Shown: positions 1 through 10,415 of the stretch, piece by piece
How positions within the stretch are numbered: position 1 is the stretch's first letter
How the letters are laid out: each line of letters starts with the position of its first letter
Source of the DNA: Clavibacter michiganensis
GTDB lineage: Bacteria > Actinomycetota > Actinomycetes > Actinomycetales > Microbacteriaceae
Direction: 5' to 3'
NCBI RefSeq assembly: GCF_002151125.1
Contig: NZ_MDJZ01000016.1
Span: 310,001 to 374,000, forward strand
Length of the DNA stretch: 64,000 nt
Notes under the pieces: generated by a model
What the model was told of the DNA's origin: nothing
What the model saw: the letters and a program-made list of their open reading frames with translations, nothing else
Database searches by the model: none
Made by a program: the position numbers and the translations under genes

Positions 1-659
1 GACGCGGGCTCGACCGCAGCTTCCGCATCGGCCAGATCGGCAGCGCGTCGCTCGTCTCGCTCGCGCACGGCACCAACGACGCGCAGAAGACGATGGGCGT
101 CATCACGCTCGCGCTCATCGCGGCGGGCGGCTGGACCGACACCGAGTCGGTGCCGTTCTGGGTGAAGATCAGCTGCGCGCTCGCCATCTCGCTGGGCACC
201 TACATCGGCGGCTGGCGCATCATCCGCACGGTCGGCAAGGGCCTCGTCGAGATCGACACGCACCAGGGAATGGCGGCGGAGAGCTCGTCGGCCGCGGTCA
301 TCCTCGCGTCCAGCCACCTCGGCTTCGCGCTCTCGACCACGCACGTCGCCACCGGATCCATCCTCGGCTCCGGCGTCGGCCGCCCGGGCGCGCAGGTGCG
401 CTGGCGCGTGGCGCTGCGCATGGTCGTGGCGTGGATCATCACGCTCCCGGCCGCCGCCCTCGTCGGCGCGGTCATGTGGTGGCTCGGCCACCTCGTCGGC
501 GGGGCGGCGGGCGGCATCGCCATGACGCTCGTGCTCGTCGCCGTCGCGATCACCGTGTACGTCCGCTCGCGCAGGGACGATGTGGGCGCGCACAACGTGA
601 ACGACCAGTGGTCCGACGACACGGCCGCCCGCCCCGCCCGCCAGTCCGCCGACGCCTGA
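1..659 (+). CDS. pit: PiT-family inorganic phosphate transporter, 3' part (5' end outside the window)
   Basis: Membrane importer of inorganic phosphate. The reading frame is open from base 3. It contains the PiT signature AHGTNDAQKTMG about 20 residues in, followed by hydrophobic segments. A second repeat half holds SSAAVILASSHLGFALSTTH, the duplicated motif typical of PiT proteins. The tail after the last membrane segment is short, hydrophilic and acidic. An internal ATG at 93 lies inside the signature and is not the true start. Two small genes follow within 11 and 2 bases. The same order (pit, small membrane protein, DUF3349) occurs around mycobacterial pitA (Rv0545c-Rv0543c, from memory), so these are probably companions. 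Family assignment is firm; only the start is missing. Confidence 0.93.
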   Translation, partial: RGLDRSFRIGQIGSASLVSLAHGTNDAQKTMGVITLALIAAGGWTDTESVPFWVKISCALAISLGTYIGGWRIIRTVGKGLVEIDTHQGMAAESSSAAVILASSHLGFALSTTHVATGSILGSGVGRPGAQVRWRVALRMVVAWIITLPAAALVGAVMWWLGHLVGGAAGGIAMTLVLVAVAITVYVRSRRDDVGAHNVNDQWSDDTAARPARQSADA

Positions 660-670
660 AGGATCCCGCC

Positions 671-982
671 ATGCTCCCCCTCTTCCTCTCCGCCGTCGGC
701 CAGGTCGCCGTCGTCGCCCTCGTCCTCGGCGCGGGCCTGCCCGCCCTCTTCGCGCTCGGGGTGCGGTCCTTCGCGCTCGCCAGCCCCGACACGAGCGGCC
801 GCGTCGCCGGATCCGACAGCGTGCGCCGCCTCCCCGCACCCGTCCTCCGGGCGGCCGGCGCGCTCTGCTTCGCGGTCGTGGTGCTCGCGGTGGTCGCGGG
901 CCTCACGCTCATCATCGCGGCGGGCCTCGGCCAGTCGGTGAGCTTCGAGCACGTCATCCCGACCTTCACCTCGAAGGGCTGA
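671..982 (+). CDS. Small two-span membrane protein, pit companion
   Basis: 103 residues. The start is the ATG 11 bases after the pit stop; longer upstream frames merely overlap pit. Hydrophobic spans lie at about residues 4-32 and 62-88, separated by a polar stretch containing SPDTSGRV. No enzymatic motif is visible. It sits between the phosphate transporter and a DUF3349 gene with almost no spacing, so it is probably co-transcribed. The position matches a small membrane protein gene next to mycobacterial pitA. Function unknown; an accessory role in phosphate transport is inference from context only. Confidence 0.75.
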   Translation: MLPLFLSAVGQVAVVALVLGAGLPALFALGVRSFALASPDTSGRVAGSDSVRRLPAPVLRAAGALCFAVVVLAVVAGLTLIIAAGLGQSVSFEHVIPTFTSKG

Positions 983-984
983 CG

Positions 985-1719
985 ATGACCGGCAGCGCAT
1001 CCGCGGGCGGCGAGCCCGGCGACGCCACGTCCCCGGTCGTCCCCGACCACCCCGACCACCCCGACCGCCCCGACCGCCCGGACCGCGGCATCGTCCAGCG
1101 CGTCGTCGGCTGGCTGCGCGCGGGCTACCCGTCCGGAGTCCCGGACCAGGACTACGTGCCGCTGCTCGGGATCCTCCGCCGCAGCCTCACCGCGGAGGAG
1201 CTCGAGCAGGTGGTCGACCAGCTCGTCGACGACGCGATGCGGGCGGACGCGGCGGGCGAGGAGATCGGCCGGAGCCTGCTCCGCGAGCGCGTCGAGCAGC
1301 TGCTCCTCGGCCCCGCGATGCCGGAGGACCTGGTGCGCGTCTCGTCGCGGCTGGCCGCGGCCGGCTGGCCGCTCGGATCCCCCGACGACCTGCACGAGCC
1401 GGACCCCGCCGACGCACGGGAGACCGAGCGCACGGGCCTCGTCTCCCGCATCGTGGCCTGGCTCCGCGCCGGCTATCCCGCCGGGCTCCCCGAGCAGGAC
1501 TTCGTGCCGCTGCTCGCGCTGCTGCGCCGACGCCTCAGCGACGAGGAGGTGCAGGAGGTGAGCGCCCGGCTGGCCTCCGAGGGCGGGCTGCCCGCCAGCC
1601 GGCTCGACGTCGCCGACGCCATCGCGGGCGTCACGTCCGAGATGCCGTCGGACGACGACGTCGAGCGCGTGCGCGCGTACCTCGGGGCGCACGGCTGGCC
1701 CGACGGCTTCCGCATCTAG
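985..1719 (+). CDS. DUF3349 protein with two tandem modules
   Basis: 244 residues. Two copies of the DUF3349 pattern are visible: one starts near residue 37 with RVVGWLRAGYPSGVP and the other near residue 155 with RIVAWLRAGYPAGLP. Each continues into DYVPLL or DFVPLL and LRR, and each closes with a GWPxG-type end (AAAGWPLG and GAHGWPDG). DUF3349 proteins are usually about 100 residues with one module, so this is an internal duplication. The N-terminus is a Pro/Asp-rich repeat (DHPDHPDRPDRPDR). The domain is soluble, helical and of unknown function. It starts two bases after the preceding gene, consistent with one phosphate-transport transcription unit. Confidence 0.8.
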   Translation: MTGSASAGGEPGDATSPVVPDHPDHPDRPDRPDRGIVQRVVGWLRAGYPSGVPDQDYVPLLGILRRSLTAEELEQVVDQLVDDAMRADAAGEEIGRSLLRERVEQLLLGPAMPEDLVRVSSRLAAAGWPLGSPDDLHEPDPADARETERTGLVSRIVAWLRAGYPAGLPEQDFVPLLALLRRRLSDEEVQEVSARLASEGGLPASRLDVADAIAGVTSEMPSDDDVERVRAYLGAHGWPDGFRI

Positions 1720-1771
1720 GGGCGGGGTCGGCCCGCCACGACCCGTCACGGGCGGGGATCCGCCGCCGGGG

Positions 1772-1975
1772 TCATCCGCGCCGTCGGCCGTCCGCGGGTC
1801 GGACGCGGGCCGCCACCACGGCGCTCGCGGCGAACAGGGCGCCGAGCGCGATCGGGATCCACGCCGGGATCGCCGCGTCCGCGCCGAGCGCCCCGGGGAT
1901 GGTCGAGATCAGGCCGGCGCCCGAGGCGACCATGACGACGAGCGCGGCGAGGAACCGTCCCCTCGAGCGCGTCAT
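1772..1975 (-). CDS. Small membrane protein of unknown function
   Basis: 67 residues with two predicted spans (about residues 8-27 and 38-58), a basic N-terminus (TRSRGR) and a basic C-terminus. No family is recognised. The ATG overlaps the stop of a 20-codon upstream reading frame as ATGA, which suggests translational coupling. Convergent with the DUF3349 gene. Confidence 0.5.
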   Translation of the reverse strand: MTRSRGRFLAALVVMVASGAGLISTIPGALGADAAIPAWIPIALGALFAASAVVAARVRPADGRRRG

Positions 1976-2034
1976 CGCGTGACCGCCGTCCCGCGGCCGG
2001 GTGGATCCCGTCGAGCAGGTGCGTCGTGCGTCAT
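1972..2034 (-). CDS. Candidate 20-residue leader peptide coupled to the next gene
   Basis: Reads MTHDAPARRDPPGRGTAVTR and stops with TGA inside the ATGA that starts the small membrane gene. A purine-rich AGGCGAGGA lies just upstream of its ATG. Nothing beyond spacing and overlap supports translation. The same geometry recurs at 16145-16282 and 63597-63665. Confidence 0.3.
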   Translation of the reverse strand: MTHDAPARRDPPGRGTAVTR

Positions 2035-2156
2035 GGTCCTCGCCTTCCCATCGGGGTGACCCGCCCGGATGCCGGGCCGTGCGCCGTCGCCGGGTATGCG
2101 GTCGACCCTCCCCCTGATCGGCGACCGGGTCAACGCCCGCGCCCCCCTACCGCGTG

Positions 2157-4555
<2,399 letters not shown>

Positions 4556-4615
4556 CCCGCGAGCCCCGCCGGCGCGGGATCCGTTGACACGGCGGTCCCC
4601 GGCTGATCGGATCGA

Positions 4616-4655
4616 GGGAGGGCCGCCGTCTCCTCGCGGAGGCGGCGGCCCTCCC
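4616..4655. terminator. Long GC stem-loop after the efflux operon
   Basis: GGGAGGGCCGCCG pairs perfectly with CGGCGGCCCTCCC around an inner CTCC/GGAG stem and a TCGC loop. No T-tract follows. It lies between the MFS stop and the next gene, so it is a candidate terminator. Confidence 0.65.
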
Positions 4656-4709
4656 GCATCCGGCGCCGCCGCCGCGGGTCCCGCCCGTCCCGCATCATCG
4701 GAGGTCGCC

Positions 4710-5153
4710 GTGAGCGAGCCCATCGTCCTCGTCCGCACGTTCGCGGCGTCCCGGGAGCGCGTGTTCGACGCATGGATCACGCCGGCCGACCTCTCCGCCT
4801 GGTTCGGCGGCGCGGAGGTCGAGGTGCCGCTCGACACCCTGCGCATGGACGTGCGCGTCCGCGGCGCGTGGAGCGCCGTGATGCGCCTGCCCGACGGCGG
4901 ATCCATCGACTGGGCGGGGGAGTACGTCGAGCTCGACCGGCCGTCGCGCCTGGCGATGACCATGACCGACCGACCCGACGAGCCCGCGGGCGAGCCGCTC
5001 ACGGTCGACCTCGAGGAGGTCGCCGGCGGCGCGACGCGGATGACCGTGACGCAGACGGCGGGGGAGTTCACCGACGAGCAGCGCGCGATGACGATCCAGG
5101 GCTGGGGCGCGTTCCTCGACGTGATGGAGGGGCTGGTCGCGCCGAGCGCGTGA
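4710..5153 (+). CDS. AHSA1/SRPBCC-type START-like protein
   Basis: 147 residues. The start chosen is GTG 4710, preceded by GGAGGT with 4-base spacing. A longer frame from 4584 would run through the terminator hairpin and encode a low-complexity leader. Family features are the first strand IVLVRTFAASRERVFDAWI, the helix motif PADLSAWFGG, and the C-terminal helix GWGAFLDVMEGL. The fold is a hydrophobic-cavity domain (Aha1 / CalC / SRPBCC group) that binds small hydrophobic ligands. Some members work with ArsR regulators, but none is adjacent. Specific role unknown. Confidence 0.85.
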   Translation: MSEPIVLVRTFAASRERVFDAWITPADLSAWFGGAEVEVPLDTLRMDVRVRGAWSAVMRLPDGGSIDWAGEYVELDRPSRLAMTMTDRPDEPAGEPLTVDLEEVAGGATRMTVTQTAGEFTDEQRAMTIQGWGAFLDVMEGLVAPSA

Positions 5154-5192
5154 CGCGCCCCGGTCGGGCTGCGCGCGTCGGTCCCGCGGGAG

Positions 5193-6845
5193 TCAGTCGC
5201 GCCGCGGGCGCCGGACCACGCCGACCGCGGTGATCCCCGCCGCGCCGAGCGCGAACGCGAGGACCGCGAGGAACGGCAGCTCGTCGGCGGACATGCCGGT
5301 GGCAGCGAGGGTGTCGCCGCGGGCGGACGAGGCGTCGGCCGCGGCGAGCTCCGCGGGCGATCCCGGGACGGTCGAGCCGGCCGCGCTGAAGCCGGGCGCG
5401 CCGGGCGCGGGCGCCCCCGGATCCAGCGCGGCGGATCCCGTGAGGCAGCGGCGCACCTCGGCGACGTCGTAGAAGGGGGATCCCGGCGCGATGGGCGTGC
5501 AGCCCGCGCGGAACGGGATCGCCTGCTCGTCGTAGAGCATGCGCACGATGGCCCGGCCGCCGGTGTCGCGGAAGACGTCCCACTGCACGTTCGCGGCCAT
5601 CGGCGTGACCGTCTCGCCGCGCCACTCGTTCGTCCCGTACGCGTACGGGGCCTCGGGCGTGACCTGCTGCGTCGAGCCGGGCAGGCCGATCAGCGCCGCG
5701 AACGGGATGATCGTCTCCGCGTGCGCGAAGCGGAAGGTCGCGGCGGTGGAGGATCCGGCGAGCCGCGCGTCCATCGAGTCGAGGAAGTCGTCGAGCAGCG
5801 GCCGCGCCATCCGGTAGGTGATGTCGCTGCCCTGGAACGCCGGGCCCTTCGAGTAGAAGTCCTCGGCGTCGAGCAGGTAGGCGAACCACTCGGCGTCAGC
5901 GCCCTCGAGGTACCGGTCGAAGTCGACCCGGACCTCCTCCGTCATGTCGGGGGCGATGATGTACAGGTTGTAGAGCATCATCGCCGCGTCGACCTCGTCG
6001 TCGACCGTGGTCTTCCCGTCACCGCCGTCGACGAAGCGGTACGCCCCCGCGGCGAGGCGGTCCACGAACGCCGGGGAGTAGAGGCGCTCGAGCAGGTGGC
6101 GCGCGGCCTGGTGGCTGCGGGGCTGGTCGGTGATCGCGTCGACCGCGGCCGTCACGGCGGGGCCGTCCTCGTACGCCTGGTAGTCGGCGTTCGCGTCCGA
6201 CTTGTGGAAGTAGAGCGTGCCGGGGTCCTTCGCGATGTCCGCCGGCAGGTGCGAGGCGAGCAGCGGATCCGCCGTCCTCAGCCCCTCGGCGAACGCCTTC
6301 CCCGAGGCGGTGGCGCGCGCCTCGCCGGAGCTCTCGAGCGCGACCCGGTCGGATCCCGCGTCGACGTCGGCGAACAGCGACGGCAGCCGCTCCACGGCGC
6401 GCGCGCCGATGCCGCGGTGCTGGTCGGCGCCCTGCCCGGTGAGGTTGCCGTAGCCGAGCCGCTGGTTCGCGGCGGTGAGCTCCGCCACCTCCGGGCCGAG
6501 CGTCTCGCCGAGCGACGTGAGCGCGCCCTCGGAGCGGGCCTGCTCCCACACCTGCGTGGTGAGGGAGTCGTACTTGAAGCTCGACAGGGCGCGCGATCCG
6601 TGGCGCGCGACCGACTCCGTGTACACGGGCGCGAAGCCGGCGGGCGCGGGCGCGAGATCGGCCGCGGTGCCGCGCGGGGCGTACGGGGTCTTGCTGCTGT
6701 AGTACGGGCGGTCGGCGGCGTCGGTGCCGGTCGCGCTTCCGGTTCCGGTCGCCGCGTGCGCCGGGAGGGCGGATCCCCCGGCGGCGATCCCGAGGGCCAG
6801 CGCGAGCGCGACGGAGGCGGACAGGCGGCGGGTGCGGAGGCGCAT
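5193..6845 (-). CDS. Secreted histidine phosphatase, MINPP/phytase-like, with LAATG sortase signal
   Basis: 550 residues. The signal peptide (residues 1-32) ends at AHA. The catalytic loop RHGSR is at 81-85. The proton-donor motif is HAE at 375-377 instead of the HD of classical acid phosphatases. HAE is characteristic of multiple inositol polyphosphate phosphatases, suggesting phytate or inositol phosphate hydrolysis outside the cell. The C-terminus has LAATG (513-517), a ~17-residue hydrophobic span and RRPRRD, a complete cell-wall sorting signal of the LAxTG (sortase E) type. ATG 6845 is preceded by AGGAA. A long upstream in-frame extension lacks a signal and is rejected. No sortase gene lies in the window. 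Substrate is inference. Confidence 0.88.
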   Translation of the reverse strand: MRLRTRRLSASVALALALGIAAGGSALPAHAATGTGSATGTDAADRPYYSSKTPYAPRGTAADLAPAPAGFAPVYTESVARHGSRALSSFKYDSLTTQVWEQARSEGALTSLGETLGPEVAELTAANQRLGYGNLTGQGADQHRGIGARAVERLPSLFADVDAGSDRVALESSGEARATASGKAFAEGLRTADPLLASHLPADIAKDPGTLYFHKSDANADYQAYEDGPAVTAAVDAITDQPRSHQAARHLLERLYSPAFVDRLAAGAYRFVDGGDGKTTVDDEVDAAMMLYNLYIIAPDMTEEVRVDFDRYLEGADAEWFAYLLDAEDFYSKGPAFQGSDITYRMARPLLDDFLDSMDARLAGSSTAATFRFAHAETIIPFAALIGLPGSTQQVTPEAPYAYGTNEWRGETVTPMAANVQWDVFRDTGGRAIVRMLYDEQAIPFRAGCTPIAPGSPFYDVAEVRRCLTGSAALDPGAPAPGAPGFSAAGSTVPGSPAELAAADASSARGDTLAATGMSADELPFLAVLAFALGAAGITAVGVVRRPRRD

Positions 6846-7071
6846 GGGTTCCTGGCGGAGCGGGCGCGGCGCGGGATGCGCGCGGCGGGTGCGGGTGGGT
6901 CGCGGATGCGACGCGGCCGACGCTAGGCGGATCGCATGACGCAGCGGTGTCCCGGCGTTGAACGGGTGGGGCAGCGGTCGCCCGCCGTCTGCGCGGCGTC
7001 TGCCCGCCGTCCCCGCGTCGGGCGGCTCCCCGCCGCCCGTAGGGTGGGAGGACGCGCGCGAGGGGAGTCGG

Positions 7072-8001
7072 ATGATCGGGGTGCTGACCGGCTTCGCCAT
7101 CATCGGCTTCATCATCGCCGTGGGCTACGGCGTCGGCCGCTCCGGGATCGCCGGGCCGGGCGCCCAGCACTCGCTCAACCGGGTCGCGTTCTTCGTCGCG
7201 ACGCCCGCGCTCCTGTTCACCGTGCTCGCGAAGGCCGACCTGGACGTCGTGTTCTCGGCGTTCCTGCTGGCGTCGGCGTCCGCGGTGGCCGTCGCGGCGA
7301 TCCTCTATCTGATCGTGGCGCGCGTGCTGTTCCGGCGGCCGGTGGCGGAGACGACCATCGGCGCGGCGTCCGCGAGCTACGTGAACGCCAACAACATCGG
7401 CCTGCCCGTCGCGATCTACGTGCTCGGCGACGCGCAGCTCGTCGCGCCCGTGCTGCTGCTCCAGCTGCTCGTGCTGGCGCCGACGACGCTGACGATCCTC
7501 GACATCTCCAGCCGCGGCTCCGCCTCGGTGGTCGGGATCCTCACGCAGCCGCTGCGGAACCCGATGATCATCGCGTCGATGCTCGGCATCCTCATCGCGG
7601 TGACGGGGCTGCAGGTGCCCGACGCCGTCTACGAGCCGTTCCGGCTGATCGGCGGCGCGGCGATCCCCATCGTGCTGATGGCGTTCGGCATGTCGCTCGT
7701 GGGGCGGAAGCCGCTCGCGCCGGGATCCGGCCGCGGCGAGATCATCGTGGCCTCCGTCATCAAGACGGTGATCATGCCGCTCGCCGCGTTCCTGCTCGCG
7801 CGGTTCGCCTTCCACCTGGACGCCGACCAGACCTTCGCCGCGACCGTGATCGCCGGCCTGCCGACCGCGCAGAACATCTTCAACTTCGCGTCGCGCTACG
7901 AACGCGGCGTGGTGCTCGCGCGCGACACGGTGCTGATCACGACGGTCGCGTCGATCCCGGTGCTGCTGGTGATCGCGGCGCTGCTGGCTCCCGGGACCTA
8001 G
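7072..8001 (+). CDS. AEC-family (auxin efflux carrier type) transporter
   Basis: 309 residues, about ten membrane spans. The start is ATG 7072 with AGGGGAG upstream. The family signature NANNIGLPVA lies in the first half (about residue 104). The second half repeats the theme with PTAQNIFNFA. AEC proteins export or import small organic acids such as malate; no substrate can be read here. TAGGGT at 7040-7045 is a probable -10 box, giving a short leader. The stop codon lies in the loop of the terminator hairpin. Confidence 0.88.
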   Translation: MIGVLTGFAIIGFIIAVGYGVGRSGIAGPGAQHSLNRVAFFVATPALLFTVLAKADLDVVFSAFLLASASAVAVAAILYLIVARVLFRRPVAETTIGAASASYVNANNIGLPVAIYVLGDAQLVAPVLLLQLLVLAPTTLTILDISSRGSASVVGILTQPLRNPMIIASMLGILIAVTGLQVPDAVYEPFRLIGGAAIPIVLMAFGMSLVGRKPLAPGSGRGEIIVASVIKTVIMPLAAFLLARFAFHLDADQTFAATVIAGLPTAQNIFNFASRYERGVVLARDTVLITTVASIPVLLVIAALLAPGT

Positions 8002-8017
8002 CGTCCCGGGAGCCAGC
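7983..8017. terminator. Bidirectional 15-bp perfect hairpin
   Basis: GCTGGCTCCCGGGAC and GTCCCGGGAGCCAGC flank a 5-base loop (ctagc) that contains the AEC stop. It serves the convergent AEC and 51-residue genes. No T-tract. It is followed by two direct copies of GCGGCGGGACCTA (8018-8043). Confidence 0.75.
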
Positions 8018-8038
8018 GGCGGGACCTAGCGGCGGGAC

Positions 8039-8194
8039 CTAGCGGCGCCCGGCGGCCCCGCGCTGAGCGGCGCGCTTCTGCGAGCGCTTGGCCATCTGGG
8101 CCTTGCCCTTGGCCATGGCGGCCTTGCCCTGGCGGCTGCGCAGGAAGCGGCGGATGACGGGGACGGCGATGAACAGGAAGCGGATCAGCGGCAT
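8039..8194 (-). CDS. Small basic protein, 51 residues
   Basis: Starts MPLIRFLFIAVPVIRRFLRS. A hydrophobic N-terminal half (residues 1-18) is followed by a strongly basic tail with KAAMAKGKAQMAKR and ending RRAAQ-type residues. GAGGAG lies seven bases before the ATG. Net charge is very high, without acidic residues. It could be a membrane-bound nucleic-acid-binding peptide, but there is no recognised family. The coding character (good RBS, GC-ending codons) makes it likely real. Its stop lies in the direct repeat downstream of the shared terminator. Confidence 0.55.
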   Translation of the reverse strand: MPLIRFLFIAVPVIRRFLRSRQGKAAMAKGKAQMAKRSQKRAAQRGAAGRR

Positions 8195-8335
8195 GGTGGT
8201 GCTCCTCGGGGGATCTGCGCGGATCGGTGGACCCCCGCCCTTCGACCCTGCCAGGTCCGGGCGCGCGCGACCGGGTCCGCGGCGGATGCGGCGGGGAACG
8301 GCCAGGCGCGGCGCGGCGGGAGGGGGCGGACCGGG

Positions 8336-9292
8336 TCAGCCGCCGTCGCGGATCCACGCGACCTCGGCGCGCAGCAGCTCCGCTCCCGGGCCGACGGGGG
8401 CGTAGCCGAGCGCGAGGGACGCGCGGGTGTCCAGCACGATCGGGTGCGCCGCGGCCCACGGGTGCGCGCCGCCCGGGGCGCCGGGCTCGAGCGGCACGAT
8501 GCGTCCGCCCCAGCCGAGCTCGTCGGCGATGACGGCGACGATCTCGTCGGCCGTGAGCGGATCCGGGTCGGCGGCGTTGAGGATCCGCGCGCCCGGCACG
8601 TCGGCCGCGCGGGCGATGAGGGCGGCCGCGTTCGCTGCCGCGGTGAGGTGGTCGACGGAGGCACCGCGGTCGGCGAGCTCGATCGTCTCGGCGCCCGCGA
8701 GCATGCGCTCGACGATCGCGCGCGTGCGGGCGTTCCGCGCCCACGGGCCGTGCACCTTGGAGGGGCGGATCACGGTCACCGGCAGGCCGCCGTCGAGCGC
8801 CGCGCGCTCCACGGCGACCTTCGACGGCGCGTAGCCCTCGCGCGTGAAGGGATCGGTGCCGGGCGCGGCGGGCGCGAGGGTCCGGTTCTGCTCGGGGATC
8901 GGGACGGGGAACCGCGGCGGCTCGTCGCCGTTGACGTGCCGACCCGCCGCGTCGACGTAGACGGCGCGCGAGGAGGCGACGACGACGGATCCGCTCGCCC
9001 GCATCGCGGGGACGAGCGCCTCGACGTCGGCCGCCGTGAACGCGACGAGGTCGACGAGCAGGTCGACGCCGTCGCCGACCAGCCGCTCGATCCCGCGGGC
9101 GTCGGTCCGGTCGAGCGCGTGGAAGCGCACGCCGAGGTCCGTGAGCGCATCCGGCATGGCGGCGGGATCCCGGCCGGTCACGTCGACGGACCACCCGTCG
9201 CGCGCCAGCCGCTCGGCCGTGGCGCCGCCGATCGCGCCGGTGCCGCCGAGGACGAGGGCGCGACGCGGGGAGGGCAGGGAGGAGGAGGGCAT
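8336..9292 (-). CDS. NAD-dependent epimerase/dehydratase-like (extended SDR) protein
   Basis: 318 residues. The nucleotide-binding motif GGTGAIGG is at about 16-23 after LVL. The middle has SSRAVYVD and YAPSKVAVE, a YxxxK-like pair, then an RPSKVHGPW segment typical of extended SDRs. The substrate domain is of the UDP-sugar epimerase / isoflavone-reductase type. TAGGCT on the minus strand (9301-9306), eight bases from the ATG, suggests a leaderless transcript. Divergent from grpB. The reaction is not predictable beyond NAD(P)-linked oxidoreduction or epimerisation. Confidence 0.82.
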   Translation of the reverse strand: MPSSSLPSPRRALVLGGTGAIGGATAERLARDGWSVDVTGRDPAAMPDALTDLGVRFHALDRTDARGIERLVGDGVDLLVDLVAFTAADVEALVPAMRASGSVVVASSRAVYVDAAGRHVNGDEPPRFPVPIPEQNRTLAPAAPGTDPFTREGYAPSKVAVERAALDGGLPVTVIRPSKVHGPWARNARTRAIVERMLAGAETIELADRGASVDHLTAAANAAALIARAADVPGARILNAADPDPLTADEIVAVIADELGWGGRIVPLEPGAPGGAHPWAAAHPIVLDTRASLALGYAPVGPGAELLRAEVAWIRDGG

Positions 9293-9329
9293 GGTCGTCG
9301 AGCCTAGGGGTGCGGCGCGGCCGGCTCGG

Positions 9330-9335
9330 TAGGGT
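9330..9335 (+). promoter_or_regulatory. -10 box TAGGGT, leaderless start
   Basis: Seven bases separate this hexamer from ATG 9343, so transcription should begin at the start codon. Confidence 0.55.
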
Positions 9336-9342
9336 GGCCGCG

Positions 9343-9870
9343 ATGATCCGCCTCGAGGAGCACCGGTCCGAGTGGGCGGATGCGTTCCGCGTCGAGGCCG
9401 GGCGGATCCGCGAGGCCACGGGCGCGTCGATCCTCGCGATCGAGCACATCGGCAGCACCGCGGTGCCGGGCCTCCGCGCGAAGCCGGTCATCGACATCGC
9501 CGCGCGGGCCGCGCCGGGGATCGACCCGCTCGGGCTCGATGCCGTGCTCGCGCCGCTCGACTACGCGCAGCACCGCACGGGTCCGCGCAACCACGGCGTG
9601 CACGTGCGGTCGGACGACGGCGCGCGGACGCACATCCTCCACGTCTTCGCGGCCGGCGACTGGGACACCTGCCCGCAGCGCCTCCTCCGCGACCGGCTCC
9701 TGCGCGACCCCGACGCGCGAGGCCGCTACGACGCTCTCAAGGTGGCGCTCGCCGGGACGGCCGCCGACCGCCGCGCCTACACGGCGGGCAAGACCGCGCT
9801 CGTGGAGGAGCTGGTGAACGCCGAGCGCGCGGAGCGCGGGCTGCCGCCGATCCGCGTGTGGGACAAGTGA
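9343..9870 (+). CDS. GrpB family protein (UPF0157)
   Basis: 175 residues. The family signature IEHIGSTAVPGLRAKPVIDI starts near residue 28, followed by HVRSDDGARTHILHVF, both typical of GrpB-like proteins with a nucleotidyltransferase fold. ATG 9343 is preferred over 9310 because TAGGGT at 9330-9335 places the transcription start on it. The end overlaps the next frame. Biochemical role of the family is unclear; some members are fused to dephospho-CoA kinase. Confidence 0.88.
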   Translation: MIRLEEHRSEWADAFRVEAGRIREATGASILAIEHIGSTAVPGLRAKPVIDIAARAAPGIDPLGLDAVLAPLDYAQHRTGPRNHGVHVRSDDGARTHILHVFAAGDWDTCPQRLLRDRLLRDPDARGRYDALKVALAGTAADRRAYTAGKTALVEELVNAERAERGLPPIRVWDK

Positions 9871-9908
9871 CCGCGAGCGGCCGAGGGCCGGTGCGGCAGG
9901 AGGTGCGC

Positions 9909-10301
9909 GTGCCCCTCCACGACTCCGAGGCCCGGCTCATCGACGCGGCCGAGGCGCTCGCCCGGACGCTCGGCGCGGATCCGGACCACACCATGGCTGC
10001 GGCGGCCCTCGACGCCGGAGGCCGGATCCACGTCGGCGTCGACGTGCTCCACTTCACGGGCGGGCCGTGCGCGGAGCTCGTCGCGCTGGGTGCCGCCGCC
10101 GCGGAGAACGCGGGACCGCTCGTCGCGATGGCGGCGGTGGGCGACGGTGGTCGGGGGATCGTCCCGCCGTGCGGCCGGTGCCGCCAGGTGATGCTCGATC
10201 TCCAGCCGGGCATCCGCGTGGCCGTCTCCGGTGCGGACGGGCCCGAGATGGTCGGGATCGGAGACCTGCTGCCGGTCTCCTACGCCCGACCCGACGAGTA
10301 G
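9909..10301 (+). CDS. cdd: Cytidine deaminase-type enzyme
   Basis: 130 residues from GTG 9909, chosen because AGGAGG (9898-9903) sits five bases upstream. GTG 9867, overlapping the grpB stop, is a longer alternative. The zinc site is CAE (within GGPCAELVALG) plus PPCGRCRQ, the Cys-x-Glu / PCxxC pattern of tetrameric cytidine deaminases and blasticidin-S deaminases. The family hydrolyses cytidine to uridine in pyrimidine salvage. The length fits the tetrameric class. Probably co-transcribed with grpB. Exact substrate is inferred from family only. Confidence 0.87.
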   Translation: MPLHDSEARLIDAAEALARTLGADPDHTMAAAALDAGGRIHVGVDVLHFTGGPCAELVALGAAAAENAGPLVAMAAVGDGGRGIVPPCGRCRQVMLDLQPGIRVAVSGADGPEMVGIGDLLPVSYARPDE

Positions 10302-10348
10302 GCCGAGAGGGCCGGGCCCGGCGACGCGTACGGCGCGGATGCGGCGAG

Positions 10349-10409
10349 TGGTGGAGAGCTCCGGAAATCGAACCAGACGAGGCACCCCGATAGGTGCGCT
10401 CCCCGAACT
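10349..10409 (-). ncRNA. Compact tRNA-like structured RNA ending in CCA (candidate)
   Basis: On the minus strand GGGGAGC (10404-10398) pairs with GCTCTCC (10359-10353) as a 7-bp acceptor-like stem with one G-U pair, followed by A and then CCA. Inside are a 5-bp hairpin GCACC/GGTGC with a 6-base loop and a T-arm-like stem TCTGG/CCGGA whose loop begins TTCGA. The loop has eight bases rather than seven, and there are no D or anticodon arms. TAGGTT (10421-10416) lies so that transcription would start five bases before the stem. It is intergenic between convergent genes. It could be a deleted tRNA relic, a real small RNA or a terminator that mimics one. Confidence 0.45.
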
Positions 10410-10415
10410 GCAGAC

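Noticed and set aside
4584-4709. Earlier ATG 4584 for the AHSA1-type gene
   Set aside because: It would translate the terminator hairpin into low-complexity sequence; GTG 4710 has a strong GGAGGT site.
6846-7115. N-terminal extension of the phosphatase to 7115
   Set aside because: The signal peptide starts at 6845 with an AGGAA site; the extension is basic, disordered and covers the divergent promoter.
8018-8043. Direct repeats of GCGGCGGGACCTA as a CRISPR or mobile-element trace
   Set aside because: Only two adjacent copies next to a terminator; simple local duplication.
10349-10409. Phage attachment site from a tRNA 3' end
   Set aside because: Both acceptor strands and an inner hairpin are present, which an att remnant would not keep; no integrase in the window.
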